The translations under genes and the position numbers were made by a program. This document shows positions 32,073-39,910 of a stretch of 64,000 bases of DNA, in pieces (positions within the stretch are counted from its first letter, which is position 1; the number at the start of each line of letters is the position of its first letter). Under the pieces are notes generated by a model that did no database searches, was not told where the DNA came from, and worked only from the letters and a program-made list of their open reading frames with translations. This DNA is from Staphylococcus edaphicus (GTDB lineage: Bacteria > Bacillota > Bacilli > Staphylococcales > Staphylococcaceae): the NCBI RefSeq assembly GCF_002614725.1, contig NZ_MRZN01000002.1, positions 62,001-126,000 on the forward strand. Reading direction: 5' to 3'.

Positions 32073-32076
32073 TACC

Positions 32077-32097
32077 CGTTGATATATCAACGTTTCT
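32077..32097 (+). terminator. Palindrome after tRNA-Arg
   Basis: CGTTGATATATCAACG is a perfect 16-bp palindrome followed by TTTCT, 8 bp after the tRNA. It is a likely tRNA terminator; a related hairpin lies after attR at 41341-41365. Confidence 0.6.
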
Positions 32098-32120
32098 AAT
32101 GAGTAAGTGTCAAATATGTG

Positions 32121-32432
32121 TCAAGAGAATAATTCTCTGACACGTTGGCCTTGCTCTTTTTTATGTTCATCAAGTAAATGTGTGTAAACATCAAGAGTAA
32201 TTGATATGCTAGCATGTCCTAATCTTTTACTAATATATTCAATTGATATCCCTTTACTTATAAGATAACTTGCGTGTGTATGTCTTAATGAATACGGTGT
32301 TATCTCATCTGCGATATTAAGTTTTTCCTTGGCCTTTTTAAAAACTTTCGAAACTGCATTATGAGATAGACTGAATAAATTTCCATCAATTCTTCTTGGA
32401 TGGTTAGCTATACTTTTTTTAATATATTTCAA
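32121..32432 (-). pseudogene. Tyrosine-type phage integrase, C-terminal fragment
   Basis: The 103 residues are the end of a tyrosine recombinase. SLRHTHASYLISKG holds the box II Arg, LGHASISITL the conserved His, and VYTHLL the Tyr nucleophile. The N-terminal arm-binding and core domains, including the first catalytic Arg, are missing. The remaining 5' end at about 32432 abuts unrelated + strand sequence, so a deletion junction lies here. It points towards attL, as in intact phages. Confidence 0.9.
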
Positions 32433-32705
32433 ATGGCACTATTGTGCAGAAGAATTGAGTTGGGTCGGTCATTATATGAATCGGTAAATGTACCAGTTGG
32501 TATGAAGATAAAAGAGTTTAGAGAAAATGAACAAAAGCGAAAATTAAATTGCGTAGAACATAACAAGAAATTGCACATATTGCTTTTAGAAGAAAAACAA
32601 AAGAGAGAAAGGAAACCATGGTTATACGATGGCACGCCTCAAATACATCCAAGAAGCCAATATGTGCAAGATATGATGGTAAATGATATATATCTAAAAA
32701 TGTAA
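32433..32705 (+). CDS. Unrecognised small basic phage ORF
   Basis: The 90-aa frame begins just across the integrase deletion junction. From residue 24 on, it reads MKIKEFRENEQKRKLN, a basic helical stretch, and then KPWLYDGTPQIHPRS. This later part looks like real coding sequence, so the genuine gene may start at 32502. I do not recognise the family. The 5' part could be the fused remnant of something else. Confidence 0.45.
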   Translation: MALLCRRIELGRSLYESVNVPVGMKIKEFRENEQKRKLNCVEHNKKLHILLLEEKQKRERKPWLYDGTPQIHPRSQYVQDMMVNDIYLKM

Positions 32706-32744
32706 GTAACTATGAAAACGATTGACTAAATGTAATAAAATGAA

Positions 32745-33464
32745 TCATTTATTTCGTTTTGAAAAGTGAAGAATTGACATTAAGAAATTAAATTTTGCTT
32801 TTTTAAATTTGTAAAAAAACCATATTATTAAAAATAATAACGCTAAAAAAGTCATAGTTTGTGTTAAGAATTGAGAAACATAGCTTCCTATAACAAAATA
32901 TAAAAAAGGAAAAGAAGAAAAAAAGATTGTCATATAAGAAAAAAGTTGAATTTCACTCTCCCAAAGTTTAATTTTAATTAGTTCTGTCTCTTCATAATCT
33001 TTAAATGTATTATAATATTGTTCTTTACTTACATTGACGAAATAGTTATATAACTTAGGGATAAGATTACCATTAATTAAAGTAATAGTAGTTAATGAAA
33101 TTGCTATATAATCAATGGGCAAAGTACTTTTACTGTTGACAATAGAATTAAATAAAACACTAACATTAAGTACAAATAATAAAATGCATATTAAAAACAT
33201 AGACCATTTACTATATCTATAGGGTTTTTGAATTTTTTCTAAGATATTAGTATTTTCTTTTGTGGAATTGATGCTTGAATATTGGTTTTGATCACTATTT
33301 AAAATTATTTTTTCTTTATTCTTTAAATTATAATACTTGTTTGAAGTTGCTTTTGTATGTTTAATCAATAGTAGGGCTCCTTGGAATAAGAAATTTAATT
33401 TAAATGATATTAAGGCAATAAATTCATAGATATGGTTATTTAATGGAGCTAAAGCAAATGACAT
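32745..33464 (-). CDS. Polytopic membrane protein of unknown function (prophage cargo)
   Basis: The 239 aa have a first hydrophobic segment near 14-34 and a hydrophilic Asn/Lys/Ser-rich region (40-90). Four clear membrane segments follow near 98-118, 124-142, 183-203 and 208-228. A basic tail ends it (HFSKRNK). The frame is fully open. It lies 64 bp downstream of another membrane gene in the same direction. Position between integrase and regulatory genes is where phages carry immunity or exclusion genes. I do not recognise the family; an exclusion role is inference. Confidence 0.65.
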   Translation of the reverse strand: MSFALAPLNNHIYEFIALISFKLNFLFQGALLLIKHTKATSNKYYNLKNKEKIILNSDQNQYSSINSTKENTNILEKIQKPYRYSKWSMFLICILLFVLNVSVLFNSIVNSKSTLPIDYIAISLTTITLINGNLIPKLYNYFVNVSKEQYYNTFKDYEETELIKIKLWESEIQLFSYMTIFFSSFPFLYFVIGSYVSQFLTQTMTFLALLFLIIWFFYKFKKAKFNFLMSILHFSKRNK

Positions 33465-33528
33465 TCACACTTAATATATTAAGTGTAGATGGAGAATTTC
33501 TAAATAAAATAACAAGAGATAATTTAAA

Positions 33529-34000
33529 CTACCCCTTGTTATTATTGAAAACAGTATAACAAAAGCTTATAGATGCGCCAATAGCTGATAAAGCACTGAA
33601 AACAATCGTGTTATTTGAGGGGTTTGTAGAAGCTAATATAAATACAAAAATGAATGTTATCAAGAATACACCTAACGAGCATAGTAAACTAATTTTTAAA
33701 ATTTTTATGGTGTGATTGAAATTAAGAATTAAGATGAATAACATCCAGAAAATAAAAATTAAATATGTAACTAGAAATGATAGTAAAAATGATAAAAACC
33801 AATTTTCTTGAAGAGATTTTAAAAGTAAACCTAAATTACTACCTTCAGTTTTCATGAGTATCTGTGGAAACTTGGTATAGGTTGAAACGCATACGTATAA
33901 AAAGCAAACTACGATAGTAATAACTAGAAATGATTTTGTGATTTTTTCGATTTTATTACCTAAATCAGTTAGAAATAAATCTTTTAAGTCTTTTTTTCAT
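33529..34000 (-). pseudogene. Four-TM membrane protein with A7 frameshift at codon 2-4
   Basis: The visible open frame (33855-33529) gives 108 aa with three membrane segments. Upstream, a proper start exists: GGAGATAAAA then ATG at 34000. Read through an A7 run (33997-33991) it stops after 11 codons. With six A it gives MKKDLKDLFLTDLGNKIEKI and continues in frame through another membrane segment (VITIVVCFLYVCV) into the 108-aa part, 156 aa in all. The event is a one-base slip in a homopolymer: mutation, phase-variable tract or sequencing error. It is upstream partner of the 239-aa membrane gene. Confidence 0.7.
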
Positions 34001-34128
34001 TTTTATCTCCTAAAAAATTAATTTACAAAATAATATTCTACATGAATTTAGGAGTGATAACAATGCAATGTCTAATACGCATATTTATTTTTTAAGGTTT
34101 TATACTAATATTAAAGGAGAATACAACT

Positions 34129-34422
34129 ATGAAAACTATTATTAATTCCATTAGTGGCATTAACTTTTTTATTAGTAGGTTGTACTTGGTTTGATAATGT
34201 TAAAAAAGACCATGAGAGTGATACTAAAGGATTGAAAAGAACTGTTACCGTATACAGCAAAACTGGAGAAATTTTGAAGAAATATAAGGGGGATAATGTA
34301 AGGACTAAATATAATGAAGGTGGAGTATTAGTAATTAATATTTATGGTAAACGTGTTCAAATCATGAATAGTGATGTTTTTTTGAAGAAAAGGGTGCAGA
34401 AAAGTTTGAGGTGAATAAGTAA
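34129..34422 (+). pseudogene. Phage-type small lipoprotein, two frameshifts
   Basis: After AAAGGAG an ATG at 34129 begins MKTII, but one extra base before 34150 breaks the frame. The next frame gives PLVALTFLLVGC, a signal peptide with lipobox LVGC, then KRTVTVYSKTGEILKKYKGDN and VINIYGKRVQIMNSDVF. At a T7 run (34379-34385) the frame shifts again; the other frame gives FEEKGAEKFEVNK and a stop overlapping the next ATG. Similar lipoproteins sit in the same place in other staphylococcal phages. Confidence 0.7.
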
Positions 34423-34571
34423 TGTGGATAGCAATAGCATTTATATTAGCAATCATAGCTTTAATAACTTTAATTACAAATAGTATCAAAGACGATGAGA
34501 TAAAGAAACTACAACTTAAGCTAGGTTATGTAGAGGGAATTATTGAAGGTAATAAAAGATACAAGCAATAA
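34422..34571 (+). CDS. DUF1514-like small membrane protein
   Basis: The 49-aa protein starts MWIAIAFILAIIALITLI, a single membrane segment, followed by KDDEIKKLQLKLGYVEG. This layout matches the phage DUF1514 group found just before the late-gene regulator. GAGGTGAATAAGT precedes the ATG, and the start overlaps the previous stop. Function unknown. Confidence 0.7.
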   Translation: MWIAIAFILAIIALITLITNSIKDDEIKKLQLKLGYVEGIIEGNKRYKQ

Positions 34572-34588
34572 AGCTAAGGAGGAATATT

Positions 34589-35025
34589 ATGCAAAAGTTA
34601 TTTAGTTCAGTTGAAGTTGATTATAGAAAAACAAGAAAGAAGGTATACAAACTATTTGAGCGTTATAGATATCTTATAGAATTATTGCCTTTAGAAGTAT
34701 CACCAAGACTTACGCAGAACTTTAGCTTTATTCCTCCTTCGACTAAGCAAACATTAAATGGTATTGAATCTATTGCTAATAAAAGATAGAATGACAAAAA
34801 TTAGAAGATGAATTGAATAGTATATCTCAACTATTAGATGATGGATTAAATACGTTAAGTGCAGAAGAAAGTATTATCATAGGTAGAAGATATTTAGTAA
34901 AAAATAATGATACAGATTATCAAATATATACAGAAATGCATTTAGGTAAAACTAAGTATTATAAGATGAAGAAAAGAGCTGTAAATAAAATGGGTATTCA
35001 TCTTAACTTAGAATTTTATAAATAA
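34589..35025 (+). pseudogene. ArpU/RinA-type late transcription regulator, broken
   Basis: The first part (66 aa) reads KLFERYRYLIELLPLEV, SPRLTQNFSFIPPS and GIESIANK. The second part, in another frame from about 34789, has LSAEESIIIGRRYL and the C-terminal TEMHLGKTKYYKMKKRAVNKMG. This is the ArpU family that switches on phage packaging genes. A missing A in the A4 run at 34781-34784 shifts the frame, and a TGA at 34792-34794 is a further stop. It is not functional as drawn. Confidence 0.85.
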
Positions 35026-35136
35026 TAAAACGTGAACTATTTGCGAATGAAATGCGAACAATATTTTGAGTTCCATGTGTTACATTAATAGTGTGAACTG
35101 TAATTGTTAAGTGTTCACTATACTATATTATATTAA

Positions 35137-35167
35137 GGCATATCACATAATGTGGTGTGTCTTTTTT
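35137..35167 (+). terminator. Terminator before the cargo gene
   Basis: An 11-bp stem (core CACA/TGTG, outer GGC/GTC with wobble pairs) closes a TAA loop and is followed by T6. It ends the regulator transcript, so the next gene needs its own promoter. Confidence 0.65.
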
Positions 35168-35220
35168 AATTTATAGGATATAATAAATGTGTTGTGTAAT
35201 GAAAACAAGGGAGATAAATA

Positions 35221-35958
35221 ATGGATAATAAAGAAAATTTAAAATATTACGATGAAAAAGATTTTAAGAGAATAAAATTGCATTTTAAATACGTAGGCAT
35301 TATTTTTATACTATTTACAACACTTATATTATCATATGTATTTTTTGATAAGAATGGAGCGTGGCAATTTTTATCATTTGCAGGAGTTTCATTATCGATT
35401 GTATTATCAGTGATTGCTATCTTAATTACATTAATTGATGTAGCAGGTCAAAAGCAACAAGTAAATGAAATTTTTAAAAGTTCTGAAGAATTAAAAGAAA
35501 CAATTAGCAAACAAAAATTATTGATTCAAAAGCATGTAGAAAACATAAATAATGTTGATGATATGTTGAACAATGCCTTTGAAAGAAATTTGAAAGATAT
35601 AAATTTTGTAAGAGAGAAATCTGATGGAGACTCTGATATAGAAAAAGATGAAAAAAACAAAGACAATTCTACACCATCTATAGCAACTAATTATTATTCT
35701 GAAAGTTGGTTCTCTTCTGTATTTAGAACTATACATATTAATAAAGAGTTAAGTTTATTACAAGAAGATGAAATAATTAAAATATTAAGTGAATTTAAAT
35801 TTGTAAAAGTTAAATTTTACAGCGACAAAATTGAATTAGTCTATAGCTCATTATATACTTCGCCTTTGGTTGATAAGGAATATATGAAAAATAGAGCTTC
35901 AAATCTAATATTAAGATATTTAAATAAAGAAAATTTATTAATGTCATCTAATGAATAG
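35221..35958 (+). CDS. Two-TM coiled-coil protein inserted before terS (cargo, unknown)
   Basis: The 245 aa have two membrane segments (about 24-43 and 49-72). A long helical coiled-coil stretch (about 76-125, KSSEELKETISKQKLLIQKH) and an acidic linker (DGDSDIEKDEKNKDN) come next. A soluble C-terminal domain (about 160-245) contains YSESWFSSVFRTI and KFVKVKFYSDKIELVY. The frame is open and has a GGGAGATAAATA site. Terminators or long spacers isolate it from ArpU and terS. This slot is a known insertion point for extra genes in staphylococcal phages. No family recognised. Confidence 0.7.
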   Translation: MDNKENLKYYDEKDFKRIKLHFKYVGIIFILFTTLILSYVFFDKNGAWQFLSFAGVSLSIVLSVIAILITLIDVAGQKQQVNEIFKSSEELKETISKQKLLIQKHVENINNVDDMLNNAFERNLKDINFVREKSDGDSDIEKDEKNKDNSTPSIATNYYSESWFSSVFRTIHINKELSLLQEDEIIKILSEFKFVKVKFYSDKIELVYSSLYTSPLVDKEYMKNRASNLILRYLNKENLLMSSNE

Positions 35959-36005
35959 ATGACGTATTTATTTTTTCAATTAGCATAAGAAGGTGATTCG
36001 ATTAC

Positions 36006-36527
36006 ATGAAATTAACAGTAAAACAACAAAGATTTGCTGATGAATATATTATTGGTGGCAATGCTACAGAAGTCGCTATAAAAGCTGGTTATAGTAAGAA
36101 AACAGCTAGGTCAGTTGGGGCTGAAAACTTAACAAAACCATACATTAAGGAATATATAAATAAGCGACTTAGCGAACTAAAAGAAGAGCGGTTAATGAGT
36201 GTGGAGGAAGCATTAATGATTTCTGCATCAATAGCTCGAGGTGAACATCAACAGTCTTATACAAAGATATATAACAATTTAAAGGATGAAGTTGATAAAG
36301 AAGTTACGTAAACCATTACACATAGAATCGAAGAACGTCAAAGATCTATTGAACATATATTGAAAGTTCATGGTATTTTAAACGGTCGTTTAGCTAATGA
36401 AAAGCTTGAAAAAGAAATACAAATATTGCAGAAGAAAATTGAACAAATGGATAAAGCAGAAGGCAATAATCAAGAATCACAGATTGCTAAAGCACTTATT
36501 AAATTAGCTGGTGGTTCTGATGATTGA
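36006..36527 (+). pseudogene. terS: Phage terminase small subunit, internal stop
   Basis: The start MKLTVKQQRFADEYIIGGNATEVAIKAGYSKKTA is a Terminase_2 DNA-binding motif. A TAA at 36309-36311 (codon 102) interrupts an otherwise open frame that goes on with THRIEERQRSIEHILKVHG and ends LAGGSDD at 36527, 173 codons in all. A single C-to-T change from CAA would explain the stop. It overlaps terL. Confidence 0.88.
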
Positions 36528-37675
36528 TAAAGTATTGAATTCAAAACAACAAGAAGTTTGGAATTGTTTTATAAACAAAAAACCTAAAATTTTAATAGCA
36601 AGCGGAGCTAAGCGAGCAGGTAAAACGTATGTGTTTATACTGCTTTTTTAATGCACATAGCTGGTTATGAGAATAAAGAACTGAACTTTATTATTGGTGG
36701 TGCAACTCAAATTTTCATCCGTCGTAATGTGCTAGATGATATTGAATTGATACTTGGGAAAGAGCTTAAATTAGATAAATCAAATGCAGTTAAAATATTC
36801 GGCAATAAAGTTTATGTATTTGATGGTCAAAACGCAGATTCGTAGAAAAAAGCGCGTGGTTTTACTTCAGCTGGAGCATTTCTCAATGAAGGTACAGCAT
36901 TACATGACACATTTATTAAAGAAGTATTGACACGTTGTAGTTATAAAGGCGTAAGAATATTAGTTGACACAAACTCTGAAAACCCGATGCATCCAGTTAA
37001 AAAAGATTATATTGATAATTTTGGCCAAAAACTATCCAATGGCAGACTAAACATTAAAGCATTTCAATTCACTCTATTTGATAATACTTTTTTAGATAGT
37101 GAATATGTTGAGTCAATTATTGCTAGTACGCCAACAGGAATGTTTACTGATAGAGATATATACGGTAAATGGGTAGCAGCTGAAGGCGTTGTATATAAGG
37201 ATTTCAACGAAGAAATACATTACATCACAGAAGAATATTATAATCAAAAACAAATTAAAAAGAAGTATGCTGGTGTCGACTGGGGATATGAACATCACGG
37301 ATCAATTGTTGTGATTGCAGAAGATATAGAAGGCAAGCGATACCTAATTGAAGAACATGCTTATCATCATAAAGAAATAGATGATTGGGTTGAAATCGCA
37401 AAAGGTGTTATAGAGCGACATGGCAATATCTTATTTTATTATGATACAGCTCGAACTGAACACATAAGCTGATTTGGTAAGAAGGAATTAAAGCTAGGTA
37501 TGCTGATAAATCGGTTTTATCTGGTATAGAAGTAGTTGCTAGAGGATTCAAATTTAATATGTTATTTATTATTAAGGAGAAAGTTAAGTTGTTCAAAGAT
37601 GAAATATATAACTATGTATGGGATGAGAAACAAGATGAATCATTGAAAGCTAATAAGGAGGTAAATAATGGATGA
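36520..37675 (+). pseudogene. terL: Phage terminase large subunit, several lesions
   Basis: The start MIDKVLNSKQQEVW leads to Walker A GAKRAGKT. A missing T in T6 (36643-36648) shifts the frame, and TAG at 36843 replaces a likely Trp codon. The frame resumes with KARGFTSAGAFLNEGT, NSENPMHPVKKDYI, STPTGMFTDRDIYGKW and the nuclease motif GVDWGYEHHGS, then breaks again at 37470. A last frame gives KARYADKSVLSGIEVVARG. It is a PBSX-type TerL and clearly dead. Confidence 0.9.
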
Positions 37676-37954
37676 AACTAGTCTCATATATTGGAATTTT
37701 AGTGTATTAATTCCATTTTTTTATAAATATTTCTACATTTTGGATAAGAATTAATAAAGATAAGCGAGAGAATGAAAATAGGGTGACGGTAATTGAAAGT
37801 AAAATATGCAATCATGATGATGATTTGAAAGATAATAGAAGATTTTAAAAGTCAAAATGAAGTTTTGAAGTTACTTTATAAACTTAATACACATAGTGAT
37901 ATAATGCTTAAAATGATGGATGAAATTAAACAAGAATTGAAGAAAGAATATTAG
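37668..37954 (+). pseudogene. Small coiled-coil phage protein (DUF2951-like), frameshifted
   Basis: Pieces in two frames read INKDKRENENRVTVIES, NHDDDLKDNRRF and KSQNEVLKLLYKLNTHSDI up to KQELKKEY. A hydrophobic segment lies before them. It follows the end of terL directly, so portal to tail genes have been deleted here. In intact phages a small coiled-coil membrane protein precedes the toxin, holin and lysin, which fits; family assignment is tentative. Confidence 0.45.
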
Positions 37955-38063
37955 TGTATGTGGTAAAATATTAATGTGAGTAAGTTGGATAGATGGTGGC
38001 TAATCTCTTTAATTAAGGGGTGATGCCTATGAGATATGGTTTGACTCCTAGAAAGGAGTAACA

Positions 38064-38144
38064 TTGACTGATTATGAAATGTTGATGATTGTTTTGACAA
38101 TCATTGGCCTAGTATTAGTTAGTAAAAATGACCATAAAAAATAA
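38064..38144 (+). CDS. SprG/TxpA-like type I toxin peptide (26 aa)
   Basis: A TTG start 4 bp after AAAGGAGTA gives MTDYEMLMIVLTIIGLVLVSK plus a charged NDHKK end: one membrane segment and a short basic tail, like Hol_Tox/SprG (PepG1) peptides that damage the membrane. A 12-codon leader frame (MPMRYGLTPRKE, 38028-38063) ends at the ribosome site, an arrangement also seen for SprG. An antisense RNA with its own terminator overlaps its 3' region. It lies before holin and lysin, the usual prophage slot. Confidence 0.75.
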   Translation: MTDYEMLMIVLTIIGLVLVSKNDHKK

Positions 38145-38260
38145 CCATCTCTAGCTTTGGCGAGTTGTAGATGGTTATACAATCATTTATAAAAGTCACC
38201 GTCTTTTTAACGGGCTCACTTGGGCGATGCACTTATGGTGTGTGTTGCCCTTTTTTCTAT
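38136..38260 (-). ncRNA. Candidate SprF-like antisense antitoxin RNA
   Basis: On the - strand a promoter TTGATA (38293-38288) and TAATTT (38270-38265) with 17-bp spacing points into the toxin 3' region. A perfect 10-bp hairpin AGATGGTTAT/ATAACCATCT (38178-38141) followed by T6 would end the RNA near 38136. The predicted RNA is about 120 nt and would pair with the end of the toxin mRNA, which itself runs to the terminator at 38222-38256. Confidence 0.6.
38222..38256 (+). terminator. Toxin mRNA terminator
   Basis: GGGCGATGCAC folds back on GTGTGTTGCCC-type sequence and is followed by T6. It lies 78 bp after the toxin stop, giving a long 3' UTR that overlaps the antisense RNA. Confidence 0.75.
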
Positions 38261-38346
38261 CTATAAATTAACACAATATAAAAAAATTATCAATTTTTTG
38301 AGTCGGCATAGTCATGTCGGCTTATTATTATGAGGAGAAAAATAAT

Positions 38347-38604
38347 ATGGACGTAAAAGTAACGGTAATCGTAAGGGTATAAAGTTTAATTTTGGTGTTA
38401 GTGAAACAGTGGTTATCAAATAAAGGAGTTAGTCCAATTCCAGTTGATGAGTCAACGTTAATGACTATTGCAGTCGCATTAAGTACAACATGGAAAGATA
38501 ATCCGTTTACTAGCGCTGCTAAAGAAAGTAATAAAATGATGAAAGAATTAAAAACGCAAAATAAGTATGAAAAAGTAGTGATGCGTAGTGGCAAAGAAAA
38601 ATGA
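38347..38604 (+). pseudogene. Phage holin (phi LC3/SPP1 type), nonsense codon
   Basis: From ATG 38347 (GAGGAGAAAAA before it) the frame reads MDVKVTVIVRV, then TAA at 38380. It goes on with SLILVLVKQWLSNKGVSPIPVDESTLM, ALSTTWKDNPFTSAAKESN and a basic end. The pair of membrane segments with SPIPVDE and WKDNP is typical of this holin class. Confidence 0.85.
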
Positions 38605-38737
38605 AGCATTAAAATATGTTAATTCACGCACAGGCATTCAACATGATTATGATAGTAATGGATTTTGGGGAGTCATACGACTCCCTTTTTTTGATGACTT
38701 AAAAAAGGATGAGAAAGTATGGGCAAATAGAGAATAG
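38588..38737 (+). pseudogene. Start of a CHAP-type endolysin, rest lost
   Basis: A GTG overlapping the holin end gives MAKKNEALKYVNSRTGIQHD, then YDSNGFWG, which resembles the beginning of CHAP-domain amidases. After this the frame runs into a terminator hairpin and stops after 49 aa. The catalytic Cys and His of a CHAP domain are absent. Confidence 0.55.
38668..38692 (+). terminator. Perfect terminator inside the lysin remnant
   Basis: GGGAGTC-ATAC-GACTCCC followed by T7. It lies between the CHAP-like start and the amidase frame, so it would stop the lysis transcript before the amidase. Confidence 0.85.
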
Positions 38738-39667
38738 GTACATGGAAAGGCGTATCCGTTTATACTGATTTTTTACCAATTGGTACGCGTCGAACAGGGC
38801 AACGATTAGATAGCGGTAAACCTCGGTTTGCGGTATTTCACGATGCAGGAAATCGTGATTCCACAGCACAACAAAATGTTAATTATTATAGAAATACTTA
38901 TAATATTGATTGGGCTAGTTCAGCATCAGCACATATTTTTGTAGATGATAAAGAATGTATCATTTGTATACCAGTTACGGAGAAAGCATGGCATGTTTTA
39001 TATGATATACCTATCGATAATAACTGGTATAGTGATGATGCAAATGATATCGCATTTGGACTTGAATCATGTTATTTCTCTGAGCGTTCACGCACACTTA
39101 AATCACTAGATAATCCATGTCGTATTATGGAAGCATTATGTAATTCATGGGAAATCAACCCACGTAATGAGATGCCTGGACACCAACAAATACAATATGA
39201 TAAACAAGACCCAGGTAATTTATTAGCAGCAGCAGGTTATGGAAGAAATGATATAAGTGTACTTGATAATTTAGTACTCAAGCATATGAAAGGTGATTCA
39301 CCAATACGAAAAGTAGCAAAAGACGTAAAAGAACCAATAAAAGCAAAACCACCTCGTATAGTTTGGGCGTGGAATGATATATTCACATCTAGTAAAAATA
39401 ATACGGAACCAATTGTTGTTAGACGTGCAACGGGATTAGATAAAGCGCAAGTAGATAGAGGTTCTTGGATTTATCCAGGAGAATATGTGAAATTCGATCA
39501 AGTTATTAAAGATAAGAAAAATGGTTTGTGGTGGATTAGGTTTAAATATCAGGCATTTGGAGCAAACAAAAAAGATAATTTTTTTCATGCCTATAGGTAA
39601 GATTACTGATAAAGAAGAGAGGTTATTAAAAGAAAAAGCATTATGGGGTAAATTAGAAGTTAGATAG
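38719..39667 (+). pseudogene. N-acetylmuramoyl-L-alanine amidase (phage endolysin), broken
   Basis: AAGGATGAGAAAGT precedes ATG 38719, but codon 4 is TAG (38728). The frame is then open, with no start codon until 39127. It contains RFAVFHDAGNRDSTAQQNV, SSASAHIFVDDKE, KAWHVLYDIP, NDIAFGLESCYF and MPGHQQIQYDKQDPGN: an Amidase_2 zinc site with H of FHD, and PGH. An SH3b-like cell-wall-binding part follows (IVVRRATGLDKAQVDRGSWI). One extra T in the run at 39579-39585 shifts the end; the other frame closes with PIGKITDKEERLLKEK at 39667. Confidence 0.85.
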
Positions 39668-39781
39668 CATAATATATAGCTTTAGCTCGTTGTAAAATAT
39701 CCTCTGAATATATAATATAAACAAGGTGAAAATATAGCTATTAATAACTTGTGGTAATAGCATGATATCATCGTTATATTG

Positions 39782-39816
39782 AGGGTAAATAGCGTTATGC
39801 ACTTACCCTGTTTTTT
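39782..39816 (+). terminator. Terminator after the lysis genes
   Basis: AGGGTAA pairs with TTACCCT across a 14-nt loop and is followed by GTTTTTTA. It separates the lysis genes from abiH. Confidence 0.7.
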
Positions 39817-39910
39817 ATAAGTCTGAGAGTAACGCGAAATTATTTAATTAAGTTATAATTTGATTAAAAGAAAGGTTTTTAAGATGTGCTTCAATATTTG
39901 TTTTGTTGGA

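Noticed and set aside
38392..38604. Separate 70-aa gene with TTG start
   Set aside because: It is the continuation of the holin frame after the TAA at 38380, with no ribosome site of its own.
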